From Siderastrea radians (Eukaryota > Cnidaria > Anthozoa > Scleractinia > Rhizangiidae), in NCBI GenBank assembly GCA_964017195.1, contig OZ024890.1:65205867-65269866 (forward strand): DNA of 64,000 bases. Direction: 5' to 3'. The translations under genes and the position numbers were made by a program. This document shows, in pieces, positions 1-12,891 of this stretch (positions within the stretch are counted from its first letter, which is position 1; every line of letters begins with the position of its first letter). Below the pieces are notes generated by a model that saw only the letters and a program-made list of their open reading frames with translations, ran no database searches and was not told the DNA's origin.

Positions 1-3000
1 ATGCTTTCAGTGATAATACAAACAGAATTACACTCTAAACTATTGAGACCATTGATTATATATAGGTCCGATGTGCTTCAAACTCTGGTCATGTTTTTGT
101 TTAGTTTTTTTTGTCTATTTGGTTGATACTGTTGGTAACGATGTCAGAAGTTTTATAAAGATCCGCCGAGTCATTCCTGAATAAATTACTTGGAGACAGA
201 ACTTTCCCATTATACTATTAAGCCATTTTATGATCGATATCTTTTACAGGGTAAATTCTATCGATTTGTTTGTTATTTTGACTATCAGTTAACAGTTTCC
301 AGATTAAGTGGCGAAATAAGATGCAATTAAGGTGTGCTTCGCATTTTTGAATGAGCTGTTATTTGCTTATGAGTTTACTGAGATGAAACGAGAGATTTAA
401 TTAATATGGGTCTCTCTCGTCATGATTAATGAACTGATGGGATGATGAGAAGGATAGAGAATCTGTTAGCGAATAATTATGCTTATGGTCCACAATTTAA
501 TAGATAAATGTATACCGTCTGGCGGTGACTTCTGTTGTTTGACTGTCAGCTGCCATTTTGGGTGCGAAATGGGATTCAGTAAAAGTATTTTCCAATCATT
601 TGTGAATGAACTATTGCATCGTAAAAAAGTTAAACAATTAAACAGTTTGATAAACTATTTTTTTATTACCAGTTGCTTGTTTGAGAGATGGGGTAAAATT
701 AAATACAGACCAACAACTTGATAATATAACAAGTAAACTGTCTTTCTTTTGTCAGTTCAAATTTTGGCCGTCTGACAATGTACAGTTAGCATGATGAAAA
801 GTACGTTATTGTCTAGTCATTTATTTGATGATAACTAGAATTTTGGCAGGTTACTTGTATAGGTTGGATAAGTATAAGAGTAACCGCTTTGCTCTGTTGG
901 AAAATATTCTGAAGTCGTATGACTTAAGGCTATCAGGGCTTTCACTGCCCACCCATATTCACTCTTCGGATTCCTCAGATAAAAGATACAAACGATAGAT
1001 GAAATAATTAACCCCAATAATTATTAACCTAAGGCCAGTACTCTTACAACTGCTCGGAAGCGTTTATCTAACTTCTTGATTGGCACTCAGCGGAGCTTTG
1101 CTGCCGCGGAAATGGTCTCACTGGATGTGCCAGTATATAGATGTGAGAGGGGCGGATATCATGTTGTAGTCATTGCTGAAGTTCTAGGTTATCATGCAAA
1201 CAGATCTTAACCTGGTTAATTTTTCCTTCAGTTGTTTTTGGCTTGTAATTTACTTATATCGCTGAAGTATAGAGGAAATTAGGAAATCTGACTACTAATG
1301 TCGGCAGATCGAGCAGATTTCGTGGTAGACATCATACTGAATAAGTCGACTGAATTTAACGATTAAAGACGTTACACAACCAGAAATAAACTGATATACG
1401 GCAGACCTCATAATGATACACCTCAGTTTAGATATGACTGATAAGTTGCTCAACTTTTTAACTGTTGTGTTTTGTAATTTTTAGTGTATGCTTGGTAATT
1501 ACACAGCTTTGTCTTAGTAGCCATTTTTCTTCCATGTTTGTTCTGAATGTTATTCTTGCGTTTCCTTCAGCGTGTCCTTCTTGTCCTCTGATCATGGATA
1601 TTGGTGTCAAGCAGCAGTATTGCACTCGTGACCGTCCATTTGGAAGACTGCCTGATTATCAAAACCCTGTTTCCTTTCCTTTGGGCGCATCAGTTAAACG
1701 CTGAGTTAAGCCCATGCTTACTAAACTTAATTGGAAAATGAAACGGGACTCCTGCATCCAAAATATACGATTCATTTCCATGCTTCTTTTGAAGACTGCC
1801 TTGTTTAGAATCGATTTAACTTATTTTCACGATCATAACAGCAAATAAAAGGTAAATTTTCATCAAAAGAAACAACAGGCAGCAAAACGTTGAAGTTTTA
1901 TTAATAAAAGGTGAACTTAAACACATCGCTTTTATGTACATGAATCAGCTTTGTTTGAACGTAACTCGATGGTTGCATAGAGTATTCTACACCATACCTC
2001 GCTGGGGCATTTACTGAACGTACAACAACTTTGTATATGGCTTTACTACCTTTCGACACCCAGTTTTATTATCTTCTTGTCACTGAATGTCTAGCTTTCA
2101 GAATTAATTTGTATACTTCAGTTTTCACTAAAAACCTCTGCTTCATTTATTTCGCTTGAGAACAATCTTTAATTTAACAAGGTTTAGTGTGATGTATAGT
2201 GGTGCATTCGTACTTCTTGAATTAAACTCTTTCATCACTTCAACTACTAAATTTACATCGATTCATCGTGATCTTAAATTAATAAAAGTTTAAAAGTTCT
2301 AGTGATTTTATACATGTTGGTTTTTCATTAAACAGAATATAGATTTGAAATCAGTATACAATACTATACATAGCCAGAAATCTGCAATTCATCTAAACCC
2401 GGCCATTAGCAGGAATGCCATTCGGTAGAAAATAGTTTTGCCTCTTTCTCAGTGTCCATTAAAAAATGGCAAAGAAAACTGGGCGGAAAATACGTCCTTG
2501 GTTACTTGATTTTGGCTATTTACTGTGGCCATGTAGTTGTCAACAGACCATTTGGATACTGAGTAAGACCAATGGATGTAGATATTCAAGTATGCTGTGC
2601 CATTTGTCTATTTCTTGTTAATATTATGGTTACTTGCTCGTACCATTTTCCATCTTGGTGATCTGGATGAGCTACAGAGACATAAATGAGAAATGTATGC
2701 GTTAACACATTTTAATCATGTAACTAAGTTGGAGGTTTGGGCATCTGACAACCATAGTTTAGACAACATGATGATTGCTATAACGATAACATTTTGCAGT
2801 TGAGATGTCCGTCTATTTGTCTGTAGAAAGTTAAATTTTGTTCCTTAATTCAAAAAGTGACAGTATGGATAAAATATTTGGCAATACGACTAGCATTTGG
2901 TGAAATGATAAAAACTTGCCGATAGTTTTAATGTTTAGTTTCAGACACACTTATAAACTGAAAATGGAAGTATTTGCTTGTTTCTTGGTCGTAGTCGGTC

Positions 3001-3940
3001 GGTGAAATTGCCAGTTCACAATTTAGGCATTTGCTAACAAAAGGCTTGGGTGAAGAACTACAGACACGACTAACATTTGTTAGATTAAAATTTTCGACGC
3101 AATAACTGTTTTAGGTAACGTTTCCGCCATTAGTATCGTTCTGGATGATAAGCTATAAAAATGTTGAGTTTGCAGTTGAATTGAGTTTAACTGTTTGACT
3201 ATTTGTCAGTAGTCACGCAGTTGAACGTTTCTTTGTCAAATGTTGGTTAGTTTGTTTGTAGTCAGAATTGACCATTTCTGAACTATTAAAATAGCTTGAT
3301 GATAAGAAAGAAACACTGAATTATCATAAGGTCAATAGTCTGTTGTGAGCTGAAAGTTTGGTCATTTGCCAATTGGTCATAAAACTGTGCTCTTGTAATT
3401 CCGCTCAAGTCTTTGCAGTGGCAGCAGTAGTGCTGTTTATTGAAATTGGCTTCTTTCATTTAAACTTCCTCTATAAAAATCTACAGATACTTCAAAACAG
3501 AACTCAATTGCATTGCTTAGACGAGTTTATGCCAATACATTAATAAATTTAGGCCGAGGTAGATTGTATCTCCGAAAAGCATGGCACAGTCTCGGTAATC
3601 AGGTTGCATTTTTTGAGGATTTGGCGATGAGGAATCGGTTTTTGCCGCAAACCATATCACATAGCCCGTACAAAAACGAGAAGATGACAAAACGTAACAC
3701 GCTTATTATAGCACGCATACGAGCGATATACAAGGGAAATGAAAATATAAACAAAGGCAATATTTACCTGAATCGAATCTTCGCAGAAGCTGAAGCAAAT
3801 ATCTGATGAACTCGTGCAAAATACCCTAAGACTATTTGAAATTACAGTTTATGCAAGTTTTATAAATAACACATCGAGGCGCCTTCGATCACCTTAAGTT
3901 ATAAATCCAAGCATAAATTATTATTACTCAGCAAATGTAA
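1..3940. other. Intergenic, no gene recognised
   Basis: AT-rich non-coding-looking sequence. Open frames here are short and show no domain, splice-supported continuation or recognisable family. A short stretch near 1185-1215 containing GGTTATCATGCAAAC resembles one at about 10808-10835 and may be an old duplicate. Nothing else can be supported. Confidence 0.5.
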
Positions 3941-3949
3941 TATCGCGTT

Positions 3950-4730
3950 GCTCTTGAAAATGCACTCAAGCGAGCGTCTAATATCGTGTACTGTCACAAA
4001 ACATTTCGCAATAGCGGAATTACACCCGGAAGCTAATTTGTGCGGTACGATTTTAAACCGAAACGGATATCATCTCATAGAATCGTCGGAAATGAACCTT
4101 TACTCTGTTAGATTCCCCTTGCATTTATTATTCACTCTCTTCATAAAGGCTTAACTTTGAACAATTAAAACTGCAAAACCTGTACGTGACCTGAGCACAG
4201 AAATAAGGGTCCATCTGATATATCGAGTTGATGACAAATAAACGAATCATTTTTTTTTAAGTCCTAGCTGATGGCATCAAGCTAAATTAAATATATCACC
4301 TTAAATGTGGTTTATCAATGCAGTGATTCTTAACTCGCTCGACTAAAAAGAAAAAAAAATATCACGCCATGGTATGGCGGTATTGTTGGCTAAGGCGTAG
4401 TTATGTAACTTGTTTACTTTTGATTTTTTGGATAATCTTTGCAATGCCTCTACGGGTTTTGTTTCAAAGTTCTCTTGCATATGATTCTTTTTAAGTAGAC
4501 ACAGATGATTCCTTCTCGAAGCTAACTTTGAAATAAACACAATAAGAAAACAGGACTAGTAAACCTGCAGTTTAAATGCACGTTCAGTGAATTACACAAT
4601 TAAGATTAACAGGAAGCAGACTGGATATTGTCCTAAGAAATCAGACAGTCGACAAAAGAATTTCAACTAGTTACACGTGGCATCTTCGCTGGCTTTTGAT
4701 CGTTTTCCTGTCACTGTAGTAGTCTTCTCA
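3950..4730. repeat. Old diverged duplicated segment, copy A
   Basis: Several blocks are collinear with 10,700-11,460 at an almost constant offset of about 6.7 kb. Examples are the block ending GGAAGCTAATTTGTGCG near 4029, GTACGTGACCTG near 4180, CGACTAAAAAG near 4340, and TTTTCCTGTCACTG near 4705. The match is patchy, so this is either an ancient segmental duplication or two decayed copies of one transposon. No coding capacity is recognisable. Confidence 0.35.
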
Positions 4731-7700
4731 GTGATACATGACGCTGTACAAAACCGCTCAAGGGAGATTAATGCATTTAGAAGGTGGGGTTAACCACAGC
4801 ACACTTGCTCTATAGTCAGTCCGTGCGTCAGTAAAGATAGTTAATTGCTGATATTGGCAGGTGTATCTGTCACTTCACTGATAAAGTGTCTGTAAATCTT
4901 GTAAATCGCAAGCAGTTTCAAACATGAGAAATGCATTCAGTTCTGCTGTAAAAGTAATAACGAAATTAATGTGTAGGCCAATTCCATCTTAAAAAGACAG
5001 CGAAAATATCAACACTGTATCGATAACCGCAGAAGCGCGACTATACAAAAACTACTAGTAGTATATAATCGACTTGACAGGAAATGCGAGCGCTGACAAT
5101 AGTGAATTTTGTCTTACACGATGCGTTTGCAAATGTACCGTCAAAGTTGAATTTTTTGTAACTTTTGAGGGTGTGAAGCCGTTGGTCTTCATTTCTGTGC
5201 TGCAAATTTTACCGAATCAAATTGCTGTTTTGGTTAGGGCTAGTTTTTTCACTTTAATAACTTTTGAGTCAGTGAATGCATCAGGTTCCTAGATCACGGT
5301 AAAAAGATTTCCAGAAGGGCTGCTTGTTTGTGCGGGGAACATTTGAGAAATCTAAATGGCTGTTCAAGAAATTTGAAATTGGTACTTTTTGGACAATTTT
5401 GGGAGTGAGCCACTTTTCGGGAGTGAAAGCCATCTTGAAGCGACACGCTATATTTCAATTCAATAGTAAACAATTAAATGATGACGCAAGGAGCCTCACC
5501 CACCCTCGGATGTCACGCGAGTGTGACAAGGCAGTTTGGTTAAAGAATAACAAGAATATTTAGGCTTAGAAACACAAGCACAACATCCAAAATTAAACCC
5601 GATTTGTTCTGTTCACGTTTGCACTACTACCTTACAATTAACCTTTAAAAAAGAAGGTCGTTACGGCCATATTCATGTGGATGAAATCTAGGAGAAGTCC
5701 GGTTTTTAGTGGCTGGGTTTATAGCTAACCCGGGTTTAATGTAAATTTTCAATTCAGTTCTATAAGTGTAATCATGTTAATTATTTTCCTTGAACAATTT
5801 TATTTTGGATGCTTTTAAACTATCCCTCAAAAATTATAGCAGGGGAATTTTAAGTCACGGTAAGCTCTGTTGCTTTTTCGAACCACCGAAGTTTGTCCAA
5901 ATTTGTAGTTGTACGTTATTCATATCGGATGGCCGAAAAATTATAGTGTAGTCTTTGGCCATGACTTAAGAAAATTCAGAAAATATGCATGTTGACATTC
6001 TTGTAAGGAAAATAATTTAAACCAAATAAACGTAAATGTATATTTATTGCTTTTTTATTCACATTGACTTACGCTTTCAGTAAACACAGTAATTTAAACA
6101 GAGATTATCCAACACAACAACATCTTAGTCAGGTATATATAATACCTTTTGAAAGTGCTAATCCGGCTTTTTATGGGGCCTTTTAAGCATCGTTTGAGCC
6201 TACTATTGTAAACAAAGACAATTCATCGCTTAAATTCAACTGGCAATAATTCGGATAAGAAGTAATAATAACAGGCTATTAGACCAGCCTTTACAGAATC
6301 GGTCGGCCATATTGATTGTAAATTCTTGAACGCCTGTTTGTTTAATTATTTTCTCATAGGTCTTAAGGTATTTTAATCTGCAAACTTTATCACATCCTGT
6401 GTCTATTCTTGGTGTTAAAAGTTTGTGCGTGAACAAAAATTTCTACCAAAAAGGCTGTTGCGTACGTTCAAAAATATGCAGTCAAAGACAAACACTTAAA
6501 CCTTGACTAAAAAATATTGACATAATATTTTTAAAAAACTGTATCAAGTACAAAATAACACAGAGAACAGAGCAGAAATACATGTACATATAACTAACAG
6601 TGTCCAGTCTTATACAATGAAAGGGTAAATTTGTCAGGGTTTCAATATTTCGAGGAACTAAACTAACTCAGTCAGACATTTAAGGTAGGTGCATTAATGT
6701 CTATTTTGCGGCACGCGAGCATTTATTTGGATAACACTTGGATTAGGCTGGAAATAGCTTACGCTGAGTTTAATTTTGTCTACTATAAAACTTCTAGAAA
6801 CAAGGAAAACACCATAATCACGGTAGAATTGCGAGACATATTAAACGATCTTGATTCTATAATTTCATTGTTCGTGGTAGTAAACAAGCTCAGAAAGAAC
6901 ACTGAATGTTACAACTTTCTGAACTTTTTGACAGCAATGAGATGTTTAGAGACATAGTTATTCTCTTTTTAGATAATATGCAGTAGGACAGAATATTTCG
7001 CTGTTCCAAACGCACGAAAAATTGAAAGAAAATTAATGGAAACTGTGGCTGTTTCAAAGCGAAGCAGCAAAGGAGTGGTTAGTTCTTAGGGGAAGCAAAG
7101 GTAAACTACAATTTGACACTAGTATAGCACAACAAGTAATGCTTGTACAGCGGACCTATGTCTGCACCAAACCAGAAAAAAAAAACATTGTTTTCATTTA
7201 CAGTGAATCCAAAAGAAAAAGAAATAAGAAAAAATAAACAAATCTTAATACATGTTTACCTCGGCTCAGCCATGGTTTCCTTCGACATCAGAGTGCAAAA
7301 TCTACTTGCTATTATTCAGTTAATATTAAAAATTGTTGATTCAAGAGAAATGGGCTGCCCCGATTACAAAAAATAAATGATATAATTATCCCAACGAACG
7401 CAGTCAACGCCGTAAGCAACATGCCCAGAACAAAATATTTTTTTGTGATGACATCATCCTCCTACACTCTGCGTACCGCTCACGTGAAAAAGGAATCCCA
7501 CGGCTCGAGAGATTTTGTAAATAACAAATGTACTGGTACTTCAAAAATTGCGCAAATTTAATTGTGATTAATTGACTTAATATTGATGCACAATTTGGCT
7601 TTATTTGATTATGTGAATCATAGTTATTTCAAGCGTTCGATCCTACAGTACAGCGAAGTTTTTTCAAAACTACTGTGGTCAAAGGCTGCAAATAAACTTA

Positions 7701-10690
7701 AATACTTTAATCAGCTCCATTACATGTCGTCAATTTTTAGTTTCTTTTGTTCATTTTGTTCACCTTGTGCCACTGTTGACCGAAGATGTCTATCTTTGTA
7801 TGTGTTGTATTGTCATTTTAATGCTGAAATCTTCACGTCGAACAGATAAAGTGAATAAAATGTTGTTAGGACTGTAGACTTCTTTAACTAAATTTGGAGT
7901 CACGTGCACGATTTAAAATTATACACTATGCTTCAATTTGCCAGTTGAAATATAGAAAATTTACTGTCAAGGTTTTTAACGAAGAGTAGAAATGTTCGAG
8001 GTGCACGAAACGATTTGACATGCACAGTGCTTCTTCAAGGGTCTGAAACAATGTTATGCCTGCCCTCTCATTCGCTACACTTGTTTAGTGAAACCTTTGT
8101 TGGGTTAAAAAGAATAAAAACGGTTCATTTTGATTACCCTTGAACATAAAACCTAAAATATCGATCAAGCGATGACTTTTCTTGTAACCACGTGCATAAA
8201 ACCGACCCTGACATAAATGTTAGATAAGGACAATGGGTATCCAACTTGACGGTTGGCACCAATCACGCCACACTCTTTTAACCGAGAGCGTACCTTGTTT
8301 TTAATAGCACCTTTTTGTTTGTGTAGAGGATTTAAAATTTTTTAACAAATTATCCCTGCTATACTTAGATGCACAATGGCTTCGTTCAGAAATACGCCTG
8401 CAGACCATTAATTGATCCAGGGGGTAAAATTGTTTTTATTCTTGACGTGAACAAGAAGACACTGACATTTGTTTGTCAAAACAAATTCTTTATAATTCTA
8501 GTAATTCTTAAAGTAATCAGAAAAACAGTCGAAATACATGTATTCATATCAATAAAAATTTCACTCTCTGCGATTCCGGAATATGCTGCAGGTTTTAAAT
8601 GTACCTTTTAACACAAGAGTCGTTTTGGTTATAGCAGTCCACATTAAAGCAAGAAGTTCAAATCCTGTATCCCTTGAGTTTAAACTGGTACGATAGTCTC
8701 AGCATAGTCAGTAGTTTTTTTGAAACAGAATAAGCACTTCAGTGTAATTGGCGTGTTTCTCAACACAGTCAACCGGGGTCTTAAGGTCATAGAACTTATA
8801 TTTTTTAATACATACAATGAAGTGCAGATTGAGTCTATCGAAGTGTTGCGGAATTTCACAATAGCATTATTGTACGTAATATGGCTGATACCCTAAAACA
8901 TTTTGGACTCTTATCGGTAATTTATAGTATTCATGGCAAGTGAGACACACGATTTGCTACTTCACTAAAATTTTGGGCCCTTTAGATACAGCATTTAGTT
9001 GTCTGTCAAATTGAAGAATAAATGACAGAAAGACAGTGTTGAATTTGTCCTAACTCCAGATAAAATCATTCGGCTAAGTCTGATGTGTCAGTTCATTTAA
9101 TGCTGTAGTAAAGACAATTCGTTTGTTGTTGATTGAAATGATTGTGGCTGAATTGGCAGTTGTAGCTTGAATCGCGAGAAAGACGCAACGGTCTTTGTGT
9201 AGAGTCCCGTTGATCTGTTGTCATTAACTATGGGCCATGTTACTTTTGTATTAAAGCAGAGAAAAGATACGCTATCTTAAACAATTTTTGGATGTGACCA
9301 TTTTATCTGAGCTCTCTTGTGTTTGGAAAGTGAATTGAACACTATGACACAACTTTTTATAAAGTGAATTATTAGGCAGCCATGTTGTTGACCACTGGTT
9401 CCCCTTCAGTGGATGGTAAAACCCTGAAGAAGCAATTTTCATTCTCAATCCATTTGTACCGTTTTCAGCCAGGTCATCTGTCAGCTGGATTGTGAGACAA
9501 AGGCAGGATTATTTTGCAGGTTGAAATGAGGGGCACGTTGCTAGCTGCCTCGGCCATTTTCCACAATCATTTTAAATTTTGGCAGTTAAAAAGTGTCGTC
9601 AGTTAAAATTTGAAAGAAGAAGTGACAATTCGGGTTCACCATTGTCAGCAATTTGGGTCAGGTGATTCAAGCTGAGATTCAACTTTATGAAGGGCGCTCT
9701 AAGTTCGCAACTGATTTCATTCACTTAATTAAACTAGTTTAGGTTACAACTAACCAGCACAGCTGGATATATAGTGTCACACAGAATGTGGGCCTTCCAT
9801 GAACTGTGCAGAATTACTAAGTATTTCGCTAGGACGGTCGTCTTCCACGTCAACGAGTCCCTAATTACATTGCCTCTACAAAAATAGTAATTACAAATAA
9901 ATCTCACCAGACAGCTCTATCTCAAAATCCTCCACCCATTTCATTCTAGCCCAATACTTCTGTAAAGCTGCACAGCATAATATTGATATTGTTGCATCAT
10001 CTGCGCTCGCCTTTAATTGAGATAAATGTACATTTAACAACAGAAATAGTCCTCATCGTCATCTGCCGAGCGTCATTGCAGACCCTGTGTGGCTCCTCCA
10101 GCCCGTCACACACTTTCCTGGGTAGCTCGCGTCAATTCGTCCACCGTCAGATCGGTGACGCTTGGGTCTATCCGACCAAACCCTTCCAACAATTATAGCG
10201 ACGAATTTGATATACTATTTGTCACACAAAGTTGAAGAGGAAAAGGAAAGAAAGAAATAGTCGTGATATTTTGTAGGAATTATGAAAATGTCGTTCATGA
10301 TCGTAACTAATGTAACAACCGATGTCATTTCCGTCAGGTTATCCTTTCTAAATATTGAATAAAATTCATGTTGGCTGAACTGTAGTTGTCGTTAATAATA
10401 ATAATAATTTTGCTCATCATCGCAACAAAGTCAAACATTGGGTGATGTAACTGTGCGTGTACCTTTTTATTTTATGAATACAGAGGCTGGCCATTTAAAA
10501 GCCTTCAAACAGTATTTTCTTGAAGCGATGACCGTTCGCCACTATTCCATTCCTGAGCTCGAAAATTGGGAGCATTTAAGAGATTTGTGAATTGGTTTAC
10601 GCCCTTTGATGAAGTTTAGGCCCGTTTACCAATTGGAGATAGCAATCAAAGCTTGAAATAACACTCAATGGGTGCGTTACTCACAAAACT
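4731..10690. other. Intergenic, no gene recognised
   Basis: About 6 kb of AT-rich sequence with only short, unsupported open frames. A TAA trinucleotide run (about 10,392-10,408) is the only simple repeat worth noting. No RNA gene or clear transposon ends were found by eye. Confidence 0.45.
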
Positions 10691-10699
10691 CTTGAAGTT

Positions 10700-11470
10700 G
10701 CACCGAGGCGTGCAATGAAAGTTTCGCAACAGCGGAATAACATTACGGAAGCTGATATGCGAGTAGCAATTTCAAAGGAGCGGAAACCTCTGACAGACAT
10801 CAGTGAGGTTAATGGTTATCACGCAAACGGATCTCAAGCTCGATTTAAATTTCCTTACCTTTGTCCACACACTTGAAGGAATCGCAGTTTATAAGCAACA
10901 TTGGGAAGAGTACGTGATCAGGCTAGTTATGTGTCCACGGATCGATTGGATGTGGCATGAAAGAAGGCATTTTTTCTCTCTGTCTCCAAGAAAACCTTCG
11001 TTGGTTTAGTGATATTTCAATGGCTTTTAGTAAGTTTTATAGAGCGACTAAAAAGCTCATATCAGCCCACACGCGATACAGTTTTAGACACGACTGTAGT
11101 TGTTCCTGTTTTTATTTTTGGCCCTATTACTCAGTCGACATATTTAATTTTATTCTTCGATGTTGCAGTCTTTCTGTTTACATCGCAACAACCACCCTCC
11201 CTTTAATTGAGAACAAGTTGTCTAAGCTAACGTCCGACTTTTGGTGGACCCTTCGTGGTAAACAGTCATAATAAAAACAAATGTTCCTCCTTCGTTCTTA
11301 GAATAAGCAATGAATGGCTTTCTCTGAATCAGGGACTGGGAATTGAAAAGATGGCCGCGGATCAGCGGAAGCCTGGTATTCACTGAAACTGGAACAACTT
11401 GGTCATCTTGCTTCAATAGTTTTCGACAATTGCTAAATCATTTTCCTGTCACTGAAAGGAATGTCTAGCT
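10700..11470. repeat. Old diverged duplicated segment, copy B
   Basis: Partner of 3950-4730. Matching blocks include GGAAGCTGATATGCGAG near 10,748, GTACGTGATCAGG near 10,910, CGACTAAAAAG near 11,046 and TTTTCCTGTCACTG near 11,441. The block GGTTATCACGCAAAC near 10,813 also matches a stretch near 1190. A further shared block, GGTTAACCACAGCAC, occurs at about 4790 and 11,750 with a slightly larger offset. Confidence 0.35.
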
Positions 11471-12660
11471 CTTCAGCATATTCAGTGAATGGAAGGGATT
11501 TTTATTTATAGCAGGGCAAACAAATGTTAATTTGAACAAATTCAAAGACAAAATGAGGAGAAACGATCCTTCGCCCTCCCCTGTCTTGACTCTCAATAGC
11601 TTGCTTTGTTAGCTTTGTTTCACAAACGCGCGTTTCAAAAACAAACTGCAATTTTCCAGCTGAATCAAGTAAATAATTTGTGTTGATAAAGCACGTAACT
11701 TTTAACAAGCAAGTACACCAAGGGAAGTTTTGGTACATGTAACAGGTGTGGTTAACCACAGCACGCTTTCTTGACGACAGTGTTTGGAAAAAAATTGATT
11801 CACTACAGATGTCTAGCATGCGAAGACTAAATTTTAATATTTTGAAAGATTCCACCCACCACTAAATGAGATAATAGTGATGTATTCCGTCGGGTTTACA
11901 GAAATTTTGACTTTCTTACATTAGCCGACACTGAGTCCTTTGGGAGAATAAGTTTTTCATTCGACTGTGATTGACTGTTTTAGATGGTTTTTACAACCAT
12001 GACAACTTCGAACAAAAAGTGCAATATAAAAGCATAAACAACCGCGTAAATCTCTTATCCACGCACCGAAAGGTCGTTCAATGTCTCGTTAACAGCTCAA
12101 TTAATTTACAGCTTTGTTTTTTCCCAAACATGTCTGCCAACGCATTGTACACATCACCGATCAAGGGTGCATCGATCAGAAAAGACCTCACTGCTCAGAT
12201 TTTCGAGTGAGCTACTTTGTTGTCACAAAAGGAGTACGCGTCACTGCGTTGGTGGTTATATCGTCACACAAGGAACATTTTATATTAGATACAAGCTGAA
12301 CGTGCGATATGGAATGACTTAAAAAATATTAACTTAAGATTGATACGCGATTTATTTACTTTCCTAATGTAGTATGCATTAAAATGTTTTTAAAATGGCG
12401 TGTTTTGTTTAGCTGAATGCCAATGTCTGTCAATAATCACCCCCAAATAGGGTTTAACGCAAGTATGTAAATGTTTACAGGGCTTTGCCGTTACTAAGTG
12501 CAGTTCAAACGCCTCGAACTTTGCACTACTTTAATAACTTAAAAATGCCGCCATTTAAAAACAAAAATGCGATTTATAATAAGTAAATATTTCAAACTTT
12601 CAGATTATGTTTACAATATAGGCTTATATCACGAGAAAGATCTCCAAATTAAATGTTTTT
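11471..12660. other. Intergenic, no gene recognised; FoxO-gene upstream region
   Basis: No protein-coding feature is recognised. The 117-codon minus-strand frame at 11,502-11,855 has no domain and no splice support. The 3' part is upstream of the forkhead gene and contains two TGTTTAC motifs (12,472-12,478 and 12,608-12,614). Confidence 0.4.
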
Positions 12661-12723
12661 CTTCAGGCCTGATGTTTATTCGGCCATGACTTTTCATTCT
12701 TTCAATTCAAGGACAATTACGAC

Positions 12724-12731
12724 TGACGTCA
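12724..12731. promoter_or_regulatory. CRE-type palindrome TGACGTCA upstream of the FoxO-like gene
   Basis: A perfect ATF/CREB palindrome lies 161 bp before the proposed start codon, within a locally CpG-richer stretch. Such sites are often promoter-proximal in animals. Whether it acts here is inference; no TATA box is obvious. Confidence 0.4.
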
Positions 12732-12891
12732 TAATCGTTCGTTTAACGTCGGAGGTGACTCGAGTGACGACATAAGTGTTTCCGGTAATAGATCGTCAGT
12801 GAAAATAAAACTATATCAACGCTCGGAACTTCAGTGCGACTGCATATCCGTAACGAGTGTTAAACTAGTCACATTCAAGACAAAACGAAGC

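Noticed and set aside
11502..11855. 117-codon minus-strand frame
   Set aside because: No domain, no splice continuation, composition typical of chance frames; kept only as intergenic.
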